A stretch of DNA of 64,000 nucleotides from Charina bottae (GCA_023362775.1 JALMGJ010000015.1:8071001-8135000), one strand, 5' to 3'. Shown: positions 30,690 to 42,861, counted from the first letter of the stretch. Notes: generated by a model from the sequence alone, not told the origin. A program made the numbers and translations.

Positions 30690-33600
30690 TCAGATCCTTT
30701 GGTGAATCCCACACTATGATTCACAATGACCAACAAATAAGGTCAAGCTAGATTCAAGATTCAGTCTGTCCTGAGTAGTGTCAGTTAGAGAAACTCTTCT
30801 ATCTCCCCACCACCATCACTTCCCATTCAACTTTATTTATTTCAAAGGAGACAAATGTTTAGAGACATTTGCATGCATCAGGTATTGGAAGTCTTGCATT
30901 TATTTAGCTACAAGGGGGTGAAGGGGTTGGGTGTAGATGTCCTGTCTTTCATTGTGCAATTTTCTCTCTTCAGTCTGCAGGCTGCCTCATTTCTCATGTT
31001 TCCATTAATTCCTGATGAAATGCATAATTTTATATAAAGATACCATGTGAAGTCAATTCCCAAGACTGTAACAGGGAGCATTTGTCTAGGACAAGGTTGA
31101 GCATGTAGATGTCACGACTGTGACACTTATGTCATTGCCTCTCCCAGTCCACAAAAATCCAACAGGTGCAGCCTTCAGGCAGTGAAATGTTAGGCTTGCT
31201 GTCATTGTTTGGCTTCATCTCTATAAGGCCAAGAAGCAATTTAATTGATCTCAATGAGGCATTTTGCTGTGAAGCATCAACCACCAATTCCATTAACCAG
31301 AAGAAACTTCAGTCCATGTGTTGAGCATGCACTTTGCATAAACAGAAGTCTCTTCCAGCTTTCGGAATCACCAAAAGAGACCTCAGAAGTGAAAAGGGAA
31401 GCAATACAACCATGCCCTTTGATTCAATTGAATCAACATTGAATCCAGTCCTATAAAACATGGACATCTCCATTCTAGCCAGTAAAGATTTTGACATTAT
31501 TGTACTGAATCCATCTCTCTAGCCTAGCCATTGTCTCTCTTCCCCAAATAGTGCCTGAACTTTGGATGTGGTCTCCAGAGCCCTTTTAAAAGTTACTACT
31601 GAATCGTAACTTTTAATGAAACAGAAGCTGGAAATCATTAAATACTTGGGAAGTAGCCATGTGCACTAGCTGTCGTTTATTTAATTCTAATTACATTTTA
31701 ATTAAATCAAAAGTCACTATTTCCATCACTACTATTTCCTCCTGTACCAATTCACTTTTTGGAATGTATTCCCCACCCCACCCCAAACCCCTCAAAAGTC
31801 CTCAACCTGCGTAGGTTAAAGTTAGGACTTCAATGCTTAGTGTTCCAGTTTCTTCTGGGGAATGATCCTGGGCTGATTGCCCCAATTTGGTCTATCGTAT
31901 CTTGCAGGGTTAGGATGATGACAAAAGTACCCCTTGGAATGGTCCTCTTCAGAACTGTGGGAAAACATGCGCCTCTGCTTGATGAAACAGTGGGGGAAAC
32001 TAAAGAAATGCCTACATTCTCATGGAGATCATTTGAATAGCAGACAGCTTGTCTTTCCACCTATGAATCAGTGCCCTCAACCAGATCTGTTTCCACGATC
32101 TTGAAACGCGATGGCTGAGTTTCCTTATAACTGTCTGGTATCTCTCCCTTATGAGCTCCCTTCAAGTTCAGAAGCATAAAGCAGACTATAATTGGTTTTC
32201 ATTGTACAAAGTGGTGCTTGTCTGTCCTGAGGGTTGAGGTTTTAATTTCCTAGCAGCGTAGTAACTGATCTGGCGGATCCTGTTTTAGCAAGATCAGATT
32301 ACATTTTGAATCCTTTCTATCTCAGCAACTCTATGATTTTTATATACATAAACGTAATTGATCTAGACTCAGACAAACCAAGACTTTCATAAGTCATGGA
32401 CTCCAGGAAGAAGTCTCTAAGTACCTGGGAAAGGACTTGTTACCCACAGTCAACAGTGGTATACATCCACAAAGGAGCAAGCACTAAAAGAACTAAAAGC
32501 ATGAATAAGAACAGGAAAAATCCATAACCACATAGCATGCCTCATTATTTTTTTCAAAATACCATCCAGAATGACCTATTTATTAGGCATAGTTCCTAAT
32601 CCATTACTGTATATTTCAGCTAATTTAGTTTACATAATTTGTACCAAACACTAGAATTTACCTGCAAATCACAGTCAGTTCTGCTTATTTAGAATGGAGA
32701 GAACTGAGAAAAAAGGCAGAAGACAAGGAAGAGACTATATGACTCCCAGCATCCTCAATTTTGCAGTAATGAAATGGAGAAGGTGCTTTAACAGTCAATA
32801 ACATTGTCCATCACAGGTCACGTTTTCTATGATATCCGGGTAGTTTGCTGGTAGATTCACCTAACATGAATGGCATTCTTCTGCATGTGCTTCATGGACA
32901 ATGAAGTTACTGATGCAATGGCATCCAAGTAAGGACACTTTTACCTGCAAACAAATCTGAATATTGTTCTACCTACATGGAAAATGATTTTCATAATTTT
33001 GTCCTTGGTTATACAGCCTTGAAAGTTTGAATATTTGATATTAATATGTAAGATAAAGAAGCCAAACATGCAACCCAAACATTTCAGAGTACTGGGAATT
33101 TGTCTGCCTATATTAATGTGTAAGTATCCTGATATTAACTGGCTGGTTCCTTCCTTTCTACAGGGACATTATATGCTGGGGCAGTGCATGCTTCAAAAAT
33201 GATCAGAAGTACTTTGGATCTTGGATAAGATTGAACAAGCTTCTCTCTGTTATTCATTAATACGGCCCATCATTTTTCAGGCCTTGGATCAAGCCGGAAA
33301 AAAGGATGCTGCTGCTTTAAAGACACAACTCATAATCCACAGCCCCTGGTGTGAGTGGTGTATTGAATCCTGAGGGGACCACATGTAGCCCACCAGCATC
33401 TTTTCATGGTCCCCAGAACCTATCCAGAGCTACTCTTTTCCATAAAACAATAAGGGCTGAGATAGTGGATGAGGAATAAATTCTGTGTGGTCAGTCCTGC
33501 AGAGGTTTAAAACACCCATTTTATCAAACCTCTCCCCAGTTGATTCTGCCCCATCTTCATTTTGAAAGCAGCCCTTGACATCCTGCAGAAAGTCTGGTCT

Positions 33601-33920
33601 TACACTTGAAGCCAAGGGGCATTAATGCTCCTGAACTAAATGAAGGGCACTCAGAAAAGGACCACTGTTAGAGCAGCCAAATACATGAAGGTCAGGTAGG
33701 GATGTATTTCATATGGACAGTGAGTATGGTGATCAGGAATTGCTGACATCTCTGAACAGTACAGGGGAGGGAAGGTAGCTTCCCTGTGACTGATTCTGCC
33801 AATCTAGTTTGACTATTGGATCCTTCTGAACCAAAAACAACATAAGAGGATCTTGTTCCATCCAGACTTGTTCATCTGGTCCATCCTGAACTTTATGTAG
33901 ATTAGAACTTGCATTAGTGG
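30690..33920. other. No feature recognised
   Basis: About 3.2 kb of unique-looking sequence. Short open frames (for example 31759-32040) have no motif or context that would support a gene. Confidence 0.45.
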
Positions 33921-33925
33921 CCCTG

Positions 33926-33928
33926 AAA

Positions 33929-33963
<35 letters not shown>

Positions 33964-33964
33964 A
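33926..33964. repeat. (AAAT)n microsatellite; (CAC)n follows at 34043-34065
   Basis: About ten AAAT units, then a short CAC-rich triplet run 80 bp further on. Confidence 0.9.
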
Positions 33965-34069
33965 TGTGCACACACATGGGTGTGTGCATGCTGCTCTTTA
34001 GTCCTGCCCGCCCATCTTGTTCCATAGCTTCTCTAGTCACTACCACCACCACCACCACCACCACCGTTC

Positions 34070-35360
34070 CACTGCATTGCTCATATGTCTTCTACTAAAG
34101 TTAGATGCAATATTTTAAGAGTTAATGGCATGATGAAGATGCTTTGCCATCCTAAAAACCTCAGGGTACCGCAATTTATGTTCAAATTAGTTCTCTTATG
34201 CTTTATGAAAGCCTCCCCCAATGGTGTGTTCCCAATATATACTATTAGGACTGTCATTATCTCCACACCTGAACAACCCAAGACTATGTTGCCTGGGGAC
34301 AATGGGAATTGTATTCCCATTTTTTAAAGAGGTGATTAGGTTGAGGAAATCATCTTTAACACCTCAATCTACTTTTTCCACTTTGGGGGAATAAGCAACA
34401 TTCTTAGGCCAATGGACTTAAAGAATGTCAAATGTCAATGCATATTATGGTTGCAACTGAGAATGGCTGTGGTCAAGTCATCAACCCACCATTACCCCCT
34501 TAGCCACTAAGGATGATGTCCTTTTTTCTGGGCAGGTAGATATATTTCCAACCACTGAGTGTCAGCCACTTTCCATTTTGATTTTCTAAGGAAGCCTGTG
34601 TAGTCTATTTCTTTGATTTATAACCCAAATTTCTGGTTTTTCTATGGTCCAGAAGCATCCTAAGATATTATGATGATACTGAAAGCTTGTGCTTTGCTTT
34701 GTAGCAACACAGCTTCCCATGTAATATTAGTGTCTTAAATCAAAGAAATAGCCCTGGGATCATGATAGGTACCACAGGAAATGTTTGTGGACACATTGGT
34801 CCTTAGAGGTGCCTCACTGTCTATCCCTCGACTTTTCATTTAAGTCTTCATTTAAGTGGTATTTAAGTCTTTTACTAATTATATTTAGCAGCCTCCAAAC
34901 TGGCATCCTGCAGATGGATCAGATGACAATCCTCAGAATTTCCTCTCTGAATGGACTTCCTGGCTAAGAATTCTGGACATTGTAGTCTGACTCATCTGTT
35001 GAACATCAAATTGGAGTAGGCTGAGCTACAGTGTTCTGTCACATTATTGTAGTTCCACTGAACAACTACTAATATCCTTTTGGGGAGGGGGAGTAGACCA
35101 TATTCAGCTGATTGGTGGAAGATCGAGATACATGTGACAATACACTAATGTTCACATGGCTTAAAATGTGAGTAGGAGCCTTGGAAGTGAGAGGAGGTTT
35201 GTAAGTAATACTTGTGCTATGAGAGAAGTCTCCTTAGGCTCAGTGAACTTTGAATGACTAAAGTCTTCCTCCTCTCAGGGAAACCACAATGGAGAAGAAG
35301 CAATATGTCCCTATTTGTCTCTCACTACAGTATTGCAATTTGTATTTGCTTTCAAATGTG
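34070..35360. other. No feature recognised
   Basis: Unique-looking sequence. AAGAATTCTGGACATTGTAG near 34968 resembles scraps of the GAATTCTGGGAGTTG-type MITE but is too short to call. Confidence 0.4.
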
Positions 35361-35364
35361 TATG

Positions 35365-35830
35365 AATGAACGAATATCTTTATTACGGTCTTTGACCAGC
35401 CTTTACAATAAAAGAAAATAGTTCAATCCAACAATTCGTTATCAGGAAAAAGAAAAACAATAAAACAGTGAAACAATATATCTAATTAAAAGTTCTGCGG
35501 AATTGTATAACTTGATAAAAATATTGGGCCACCCAGTGTGTGAGTGTAGAGTCAGCATCCCTTAAAAAGAAATAAACATAAAATCTATCAGTATGACCCT
35601 CACATTTAAAGATGATTGGGGAGATCAGAGCAAGTCTTGGGGCATCATAAAAAGGAAGGACACCGTATGAGGACATGGGCAAGAGTTTCTACCTCCCTGG
35701 ATCCACAAGGGCAAAGTCTCTGAAAACAAGGGGTCCCATGAAATCTTCCTGCCAGCAGTGCTGAAGGGAGGACATCAAAGTGGGCTCTGGAAAAGGCCCA
35801 TCTAAATCTGCTTAAGGTTAGATGGTATAG
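35365..35830 (-). pseudogene. Non-LTR LINE 3' end, C-terminal ORF remnant
   Basis: On the minus strand the open frame 35682-35482 reads FKCEGHTDRFYVYFFLRDA and LTHWVAQYFYQVIQFRR, the kind of tail found in I/R1/Vingi-like elements. It is followed by a 3' UTR with AATAAAGATATTCG near the end. Upstream text (WQEDFMGPLVFRD-like) is in other frames. The clade is not certain. It is 5'-truncated and dead. Confidence 0.45.
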
Positions 35831-35834
35831 ATAC

Positions 35835-36655
35835 CTTGCAGTAGAGTGTATATGTAAATGTGTGTATTAATGGCATGTCCACTGTTTATGCCAAATTGGC
35901 TTTGTCTGAGGGAGGCTGTAGTTGTCCCTCTGTAATACTCAGCACAATGTGGGACTCTTGCAATGCACAGCTTAGTGCTGGCATGGGAACTGCAGTTAGC
36001 ATCCAAGCTTTAAAAATTGTAATCGGCATTGTTGGTATTATAAAACTGCCTTGAGGCAACACTTAATATTAAAAGATGGTGCCTTCCTCAATACACTTTT
36101 TTACAGACGAAGGTGAGGAGACAACGTGTGGGAGGAGAAGCAGAGAAGAAGGCATGGAAGCTGGGGGAATTGCTCAAGAGTATTTCTTGGGGCAGCCAGA
36201 AACAGCACCTGAGTACTTTTCAGTCTAGTCTAGTCTGCAGTTGTGGGGGAATGACTACTTGCAACCTTCACCATTGGTCATGACTGACTGGGTTGCCGGG
36301 AAACTTCAGTTCTGGATGGCCATCAGTAATCCTGCTTAGTTCTAGCAGCTAAGTATCACTGGCTCCACGAAGGATCCAGGATGTTAGATGAGCTTGTCCT
36401 GGAAGGTGGAGTACCTGTTAGTGTACCCTGACTGTGTGTTTTCTTCTTGTTGGTTTTTTGGTGCTGGTATACTGTGATTTTGTTTTTATTGTGGTATGCC
36501 ACCTGGAGTCCCATTTCTACAAGTTGAGGGGCCATACAAATTTAGAAACAAACAAACAAATGCCTAAGAAAAGGCAAACAAACAAACAAATAGATAAATG
36601 CCTAAAAAGAGGCAAACAACAATTCTTAGGAAATCAGAATATTGAGGTTTCTGTT
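35835..36655. other. No feature recognised; AAAC-rich patch near 36545-36620
   Basis: Contains AAACAAACAAACAAA-type simple sequence in two short blocks and nothing else I can name. Confidence 0.4.
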
Positions 36656-36661
36656 AGCCCT

Positions 36662-36912
36662 TCAAGGTAGTCCAGACAGGGCACCAAAACCACAAGTACT
36701 AATACTAATTTCTTGTAAGGTTACAATAACAGAATCTTGTATGTCTCACTTCTTGCCTTTACTTTCCAGAGAACTAGGGAGGGTCCCTTCTGAGATGCTT
36801 TCTCCACCCCCATCCCTCCTTTGGACTCAGATTTCTTCTATCAGACCGTTGCCTAGACTGCAGCTCTTCCTCCTGTCTCCCAAGGTTATTCTCACAGCCC
36901 ATTACAGGTTCC
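36662..36912. repeat. Partial copy of the foldback element
   Basis: GTAGTCCAGACAGGGC, TTGTAAGGTTACAATAACAG, AACTAGGGAGGGTCCCTTCT and CTGTCTCCCAAGGTTATTCT follow the order of the spacer and right arm at 30430-30682. The left arm is missing. Confidence 0.7.
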
Positions 36913-37039
36913 TTTGCAAGAAAAGATTAGGGCAGTGTTTCCATTTTTTCTCCTCCAGAGCAAAGGGAAATAGGGTCAACATAAATAAAACCATGGTTCA
37001 TCCTTCATTCACTTAGAATGTGGGCCCTCCATTCAACTT

Positions 37040-37285
37040 AATCTGAGGAGATTCAGGATCAAGAAATGGGAGGACTTTCTTATGCAGCCTAGTGTTAAAA
37101 TGTGGAACTGGCTGCCATTAGTTGTCATGATGGCTGCCAATTTAGATGGTTTAATAGGGGACTGGCCGAATTAATGGTGGATCAGCAGCCAAAGACTACT
37201 GGTATTGTTGGCTGCACAGTGGCTTTTCAGTCATGAGTAGCCTGCCTTAAATACTGCTGCTGGAGAGTAATACTGGAAGAAGGTA
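37040..37285 (+). repeat. Old CR1-like LINE 3'-UTR remnant
   Basis: TGTGGAACTGGCTGCCATTA, ATTTAGATGGTTTAATAGGG and GGACTGGCCGAATTAATGG follow the order of a widespread reptile CR1-type 3' region. No ORF or ends remain. The assignment is from memory of the family and is tentative. Confidence 0.35.
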
Positions 37286-37388
37286 AGCACATCTGTGAGC
37301 TTCCCAGATGCATTGTCCATGGCATGGCTTAGATCAGTCCTAGATCCAGAAGGGTTCTTCTTACCTTCATCATCTTCTACTCTGATCA

Positions 37389-37511
37389 TCTCCTCCTCCT
37401 CCTCCTCCTCCTCCTCCTCCTCCTCCTCCTCCTCCTCCTCCTCCTCCTCCTCCTCCTCCTCCTCCTCTTCCTCCTCCTCCTCCTCCTCCTCCTCCTCCTC
37501 CTCCTCCTCTT
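37389..37511. repeat. (TCC)n trinucleotide tract, ~120 bp
   Basis: Roughly forty TCC/CTC units with two CTT interruptions, giving a strict polypyrimidine/polypurine tract. Long poly-Ser and poly-Arg open frames across it are artefacts. Confidence 0.95.
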
Positions 37512-37514
37512 CAC

Positions 37515-38510
37515 TAGATTCAGCACTATTCTAGAAGCTGAGCCTCCTGCATCTTCACCTGCGCATCTGTAAAAACTGTGGAAAGTAAGTGTTCCCTTGC
37601 TATTTGCAGAGGCATACATATATTTATACAGACAAACATATACCTTCGACATTGGCAGCAAACTTTCAGAAACCCTGCCAGGATAAAGATTTAAAGGACT
37701 GACATTTTGCATTCTCTCTCTCCCCTTTCCTCAACCCTGCTCATTATTTCTGCATATCTTTATTTCCTAACTATTTACCAGTGCAGCCAAATTTACAGTT
37801 TAATTTGCTGCATAAACTCATTTCTGGACTGATAAAGCTCATTACAGAGGCCTGGCCTAGGCCAAAGAGTGCCCCAGCCGTTTTAATTCCTGTAGCAGCA
37901 GGTGATTGCAGAAGAAAAACAATCTTGTCACATTAACGGCAGGGGTCTAAATTATTCAAATGCTCTAAATCCTCCCAGAATAGTTCCCCTGCTCACAATT
38001 TGTCTTTTCTTGCCAACAATTAACTAGCAAGATTTGAAGTTAACTATGCCAAGCATTCTGAAGCACATGGAAATATGTACATGCAGTCAAAAGTGCTTTG
38101 ATTAAACTACTTCACAGCAGGAGGTGACATCTGATCTGCTCCTGGATATACTACCTTTTTACCCTACGAGTGTGTGATGCCTGCTTTGCCTTTTTGTTTA
38201 TTATTTCAATTGGAAAAAAAGCATCATCCATTTCAATATTTATTCATTAAAATTGCATTTTCACTTTTACTCACTTTTATGCTGGGTTTGTTTTCCTTGC
38301 CTTTCTTTTTCTGCTAATGCAGCAAGAGTCTTTTGAAGGCTGCCTATTAGCAAGTGCTATTAGCAAGTGCTGTTTTATTTTCCCGGAAAACCCTGGGTGC
38401 TATGTTATTTTGGGACATTCTTTAAAAAATGGCTGCTGCAATACCCTTTTCTTTTCTATCCCCCCTACAACTCTTGCTTCAGGATACAATAACATGAACA
38501 TTCTAAATCT
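37515..38510. other. No feature recognised
   Basis: Unique-looking sequence between two large microsatellites. Confidence 0.45.
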
Positions 38511-38517
38511 CTATCTC

Positions 38518-38540
38518 TCCCTCCTCTCTCTCTCTCTCTC

Positions 38541-38583
<43 letters not shown>

Positions 38584-38594
38584 ATCTATCAGTC

Positions 38595-38645
<51 letters not shown>

Positions 38646-38702
38646 ATCCATCCATCCATCCATCCATCCATCCATCCATCCATCCATCCATCCATCCATC
38701 TC
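38518..38702. repeat. Compound microsatellite (CT)n-(GTCT)n-(ATCT)n-(ATCC)n
   Basis: Four consecutive simple-repeat blocks that differ by single base steps: CT to 38540, GTCT to 38580, ATCT to 38645, ATCC to 38700. The long open frame across it is an artefact. Confidence 0.95.
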
Positions 38703-39067
38703 CATAAATAAGTAATTAAGAAGTTTATGTATTTATTTTCCAAGGTTTATAAACCACTCTAATCCAGACTGTTCTCTGTTGCCACTAGGTAATAGTAAGA
38801 TAACCTATACATACCCATAACCATGACTGACTTCTTTTAAGGGTAAAATATAAGCTATTTAACTGTCAATCTCATCTCTTTGTCTGGCATAGACTTGAAG
38901 CCTGCTGCATTTGCATTTTCAGAACCAATACACAATCTCCAGTTTTCCAAATTTTATAGTTCAATTTTCCAATTTTTCCCATGTCTTTCAAAATTGTAAT
39001 AGTTAAAGTCTGCACTGAAGTAGACATACTGTACAGCAGTGAAATATATCTCTATCTCTATCTATCT

Positions 39068-39285
39068 CATCTGTTCAACTGTGTCTGATTCTCAGAGACT
39101 GCCTGGAAAAGTCCTGGAAGTTTTCTTGGCAGGTTTTTCAGAAGTGGGTTGCCTCCTTCCTAGGGCTGAGAGAGAGTGACTGGCCTAAGATCACCCAGCT
39201 GGCTTTATGCCTATGGCGGGACTAGAACTCAGGGTCTCCTGGTTTCTAGCCTGGTGCCTTCACCACTACACCAAGCTGGCTCTCA
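39068..39285 (-). repeat. tRNA-derived SINE (second family)
   Basis: On the minus strand: GAGCCAGCTTGGTGTAGTGG, GAGTTCTAGTCCCGCC, AGCCAGCTGGGTGATCTTAG, ending ATCAGACACAGTTGAACAG. Same family as 6932-7177. A (CTAT)n run adjoins its tail. Confidence 0.85.
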
Positions 39286-39392
39286 AAATATTGTATAACA
39301 AAGCATTAAAATGGGGAGATGACCTTGCAGAAAGTCTACATTAGGGGGGGAAAATACTGGAGTAAAACAGAAGACTTTCCGCGCAGATCTTA

Positions 39393-41170
39393 CTGCCTGC
39401 CTTGTGCCCTGATGCCTCCAAACCTGCCCTGCCAGAATTCCACACAGGTCCTAGTGCCTGCCTTGTGCCTTGCTGCCTCCAAACCTGCCCTGCCAGGATT
39501 CCGTGCAGGTCCTAGTGCCTGCCTTGTGCCTTGCTGCCTCCAAACCTGCCCTGCCAGGATTCCGTGCAGGTCCTAGTGCCTGCCTTGTGCCTTGCTGCCT
39601 CCAAACCTGCTGTGATTCCACGCAGGTCCTAGTGCCTGCCTTGTGCCTTGCTGCCTCCAAACCGGCTGTGATTCCATGCAGGTCCTAGTGCCTGCCTTGT
39701 GCCTTGCTGCCTCCAAACCTGCCCTGCCAGGATTCCGTGCAGGTCCTAGTGCCTGCCTTGTGCCTTGCTGCCTCCAAACCGGCTGTGATTCCACGCAGGT
39801 CCTAGTGCCTGCCTTGTGCCTTGCTGCCTCCAAACCTGCCCTGCCAGGATTCCGTGCAGGTCCTAGTGCCTGCCTTGTGCCTTGCTGCCTCCAAACCTGC
39901 TGTGATTCCACGCAGGTCCTAGTGCCTGCCTTGTGCCTTGCTGCCTCCAAACCTGCTGTGATTCCGTGCAGGTCCTAGTGCCTGCCTTGTACCTAGCTGC
40001 CTCCAAACTGGCTGTGATTCCACGCAGGTCCTAGTGCCTGCCTTGTGCCTAGCTGCCTCCAAACTGGCTGTGATTCCACGCAGGTCCTAGTGCCTGCCTT
40101 GTGCCTTGCTGCCTCCAAACCTGCTGTGATTCCACGCAGGTCCTAGTGCCTGCCTTGTGCCTTGCTACCTCCAAACTGGCTGTGATTCCGTGCAGGTCCT
40201 AGTGCCTGCCTTGTACCTAGCTGCCTCCAAACTGGCTGTGATTCCACGCAGGTCCTAGTGCCTGCCTTGTGCCTTGCTGCCTCCAAACCTGCTGTGATTC
40301 CACGCAGGTCCTAGTGCCTGCCTTGTGCCTTGCTGCCTCCAAACCTGCTGTGATTCCGTGCAGGTCCTAGTGCCTGCCTTGTACCTAGCTGCCTCCAAAC
40401 TGGCTGTGATTCCACGCAGGTCCTAGTGCCTGCCTTGTGCCTAGCTGCCTCCAAACTGGCTGTGATTCCACGCAGGTCCTAGTGCCTGCCTTGTGCCTTG
40501 CTGCCTCCAAACCTGCTGTGATTCCACGCAGGTCCTAGTGCCTGCCTTGTGCCTTGCTGCCTCCAAACCTGCTGTGATTCCGTGCAGGTCCTAGTGCCTG
40601 CCTTGTACCTAGCTGCCTCCAAACTGGCTGTGATTCCACGCAGGTCCTAGTGCCTGCCTTGTGCCTAGCTGCCTCCAAACTGGCTGTGATTCCACGCAGG
40701 TCCTAGTGCCTGCCTTGTGCCTTGCTGCCTCCAAACCTGCTGTGATTCCACGCAGGTCCTAGTGCCTGCCTTGTGCCTTGCTGCCTCCAAACCTGCTGTG
40801 ATTCCGTGCAGGTCCTAGTGCCTGCCTTGTACCTAGCTGCCTCCAAACTGGCTGTGATTCCACGCAGGTCCTAGTGCCTGCCTTGTGCCTAGCTGCCTCC
40901 AAACTGGCTGTGATTCCACACAGGTCCTAGTGCCTGCCTTGTGCCTTGCTGCCTCCAAACCTGCTGTGATTCCACGCAGGTCCTAGTGCCTGCCTTGTGC
41001 CTTGCTGCCTCCAAACTGGCTGTGATTCCGTGCAGGTCCTAGTGCCTGCCTTGTACCTAGCTGCCTCCAAACTGGCTGTGATTCCACGCAGGTCCTAGTG
41101 CCTGCCTTGTGCCTAGCTGCCTCCAAACCTGCCCTGCCAGGATTCCGCAGAGGTCCTTGTGCCTGCTTTG
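39393..41170. repeat. 1.8-kb minisatellite, 56/61-bp units, with 224-bp higher-order repeats
   Basis: Units run GTCCTAGTGCCTGCCTTGTG, CCTTGCTGCCTCCAAACCTG, CTGTGATTCCACGCAG (56 bp). In the first 570 bp, 61-bp variants with CCCTGCCAGGATTCCGTGCAG are mixed in. From ~39960 the variant phrase GTACCTAGC recurs at 39989, 40213, 40381, 40605, 40829 and 41053. The spacings are 224, 168, 224, 224 and 224 bp: a four-unit higher-order repeat with one three-unit exception. The right flank (41171-41250) is the right end of the hAT element at 12178-12496. Confidence 0.93.
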
Positions 41171-41250
41171 TGCCCTGCTGTAAGAGTGTGTCACGAAATG
41201 ATGCATGTCTAAAAAGTATGTCACCAACATGAAAAGTTTGGAAAGCTTTG
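41171..41250. mobile_element. Right terminus of the hAT element carrying the minisatellite
   Basis: GTGTGTCACGAAATGATGCA, TGTCACCAACATGAAAAG and TTTGGAAAGCTTTG match 12430-12496 nearly base for base. The left terminus is not found before 39393, so the left end is lost or was replaced during array growth. Confidence 0.8.
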
Positions 41251-41254
41251 CATT

Positions 41255-42300
41255 AGCAGATGACACATCTCTGGCCCTCCTACCCAAACAATGTTCTTTA
41301 TATGGAGATTTTACATGTTAGGCTAGAATTTTGCCCCAGCCTTCTCCCTGATGTGCTAATTTTCCATGTTGGGGTTGGGGCTGTCTACAGAAGCATTTAA
41401 TGATGTGATCTCTCTACCTGCAGGCAAAGTGGTACAGCCCAGAGTGGTTACTACGAACTCGGCTGTGTTATAAGACAACTTCAGATGTTCCTATGTGTAT
41501 AATTACTGCAAGATTTTTTGCTGTTGCTAAAAGGAGATGTTAATGTACCATCAAAAATTATGGGAGGAGAAACTGCTGTGATTATTGCTTTAATTTATGA
41601 GCAATAAATATAAACATAGAGGAAGCTTTTATTAGAATATGAGTATTTATAAAACACATTCTGTGATATGTACATGCCTCCTTTCCATTTCTAACTAATC
41701 CTCCTGATTATTGGAGGGAAAAGAAAGAATTTCCAAATTACACTCAGTTTGTAAGCTGGACACTAAAATTAGTTAATACAGTGGTTTTCTGGGACTTCAT
41801 AAAGTTATGTCTCATTATTTTTCTTTAAAACTGACTCTTTGATCTTGATTCAAAAGAAGTGGGTGGGTTGTTAGCGTCTTACTTAGCTGTGTGGCTTTTA
41901 CAAATTAAAAACCTACTTAGAATTGGTTATACAATATTGGCTTGTGTTTCTTTCAGACTGAGACCAGACCACCTTTGATTTTCCTTTCCTTTCCTTTTTC
42001 CAGGGGTATATTACCAGTACTTGGAAAAGCTAGAGGAAGCCTGTGAAGGATTTTTTTAAAATAACAATTAGTATTCAAGATGAAGCTTTTGTTGAGACGT
42101 TTAAGGATAGAATCAAATAAAAATTATTAGCTCCCTCAAAATAATGCCATTTACCTATACTTATGCACCATAATTTTAAGGTGACAAATTTAAAAATGCA
42201 TTGTGATATCTCATTCTCAGAATTTTTTTATGAGAAAAAGTTACAAGAAGCAAGGTTAATATGCTTTTGCAATCCAAATTAATTCTGGATTTAGTGAATC
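41255..42300. other. No feature recognised
   Basis: AT-rich unique-looking sequence. Confidence 0.45.
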
Positions 42301-42302
42301 TC

Positions 42303-42531
42303 TTTCAAGTCAAGCTGGACTCCTGGTGACTTCATGGATGGACACACCCATGCGTTTTGTGGATGTAGTTTGCCAATGCATTCTTCTGGGATATTTTAAT
42401 TTATTTTACTTCCGAGTCTAGCCCACAGCCTTGGGATTTCCTAGTGGTTTCTACTCCAAGTACAAACCAGAACTGACCCTGCTTAGCTTTTTAAAATTAG
42501 CCACGATCAGCAAGGTGCTGCCATCTAGTTT
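42303..42531 (-). repeat. 5S-rRNA-derived SINE
   Basis: The right-hand part (42425-42510) reads TGGGATTTCCTAGTGGTTTC, TACTCCAAGTACAAACCAG, CTGACCCTGCTTAGCTTT. This is a diverged reverse complement of the 5S rRNA internal control region (AAGCTAAGCAGGGTCRGGCC, GGTTAGTACTTGGATGGGAG). A non-5S body follows (CTGGTGACTTCATGGATGGA). The second copy is at 1665-1822. The Sauria SINE next door inserted at its edge. Confidence 0.65.
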
Positions 42532-42544
42532 GAATTGTGGATTA

Positions 42545-42861
42545 AAGGTAAAGGTTTTCCCCTGCACAGTCGTGTCCGATTCTAGGGGCCGGTGGTCATC
42601 TCCGTTTCTTAACTGAAGAGCCAGTGCTGTCCAAAGACGCTTCTGCAGTCATGTAGCCAGCATGACGCACGCGGAACGCTGTTACCATCCCACCGAAGTG
42701 GTACCTATTTATCTACTTGCATTTGCATGCTTTCAAATTGCTAGGTTGGCAAGAGCTGGGGCGAGTGCGGGAGCTCACTCTGTCACGCGGCACTCAGGTC
42801 TCGAACCACCGACCTTCCGATCAACAAGCCTGGAATCTTAACCACTGAGCCATCGTGCCCC
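42545..42861 (-). repeat. Sauria-type SINE, full length
   Basis: On the minus strand: AGGGGCACGATGGCTCAGTG, GTGGTTCGAGACCTGAG (B-box-like), AAGTAGATAAATAGGTACCA, ending GACACGACTGTGCAGGGGAA AACCTTTACCTTTAAT. GAATTGTGGATTA (42532-42544) recurs as GAATTGCGGATTA at 42903-42915. That leaves a 41-bp AT-rich piece (42862-42902) between the SINE head and the right duplication. Confidence 0.9.

Noticed and set aside
34960..35060. Possible CAGTG-type MITE scrap (AAGAATTCTGGACATTGTAG)
   Set aside because: Too short and diverged, with no terminal repeat or duplication.
37295..37712. Long poly-Ser and poly-Arg open frames
   Set aside because: They are translations of the (TCC)n microsatellite on the two strands.
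38518..38702. Regular spacing that might suggest a CRISPR-like array
   Set aside because: Pure tetranucleotide microsatellite with no spacers, in a vertebrate genome.
39319..41287. Overlapping open frames on both strands with repeated LALCLAASKPA / EAARHKAGTRT text
   Set aside because: They come from the minisatellite. Frames are broken and resumed by the 56/61-bp unit mix, with no sign of selection.
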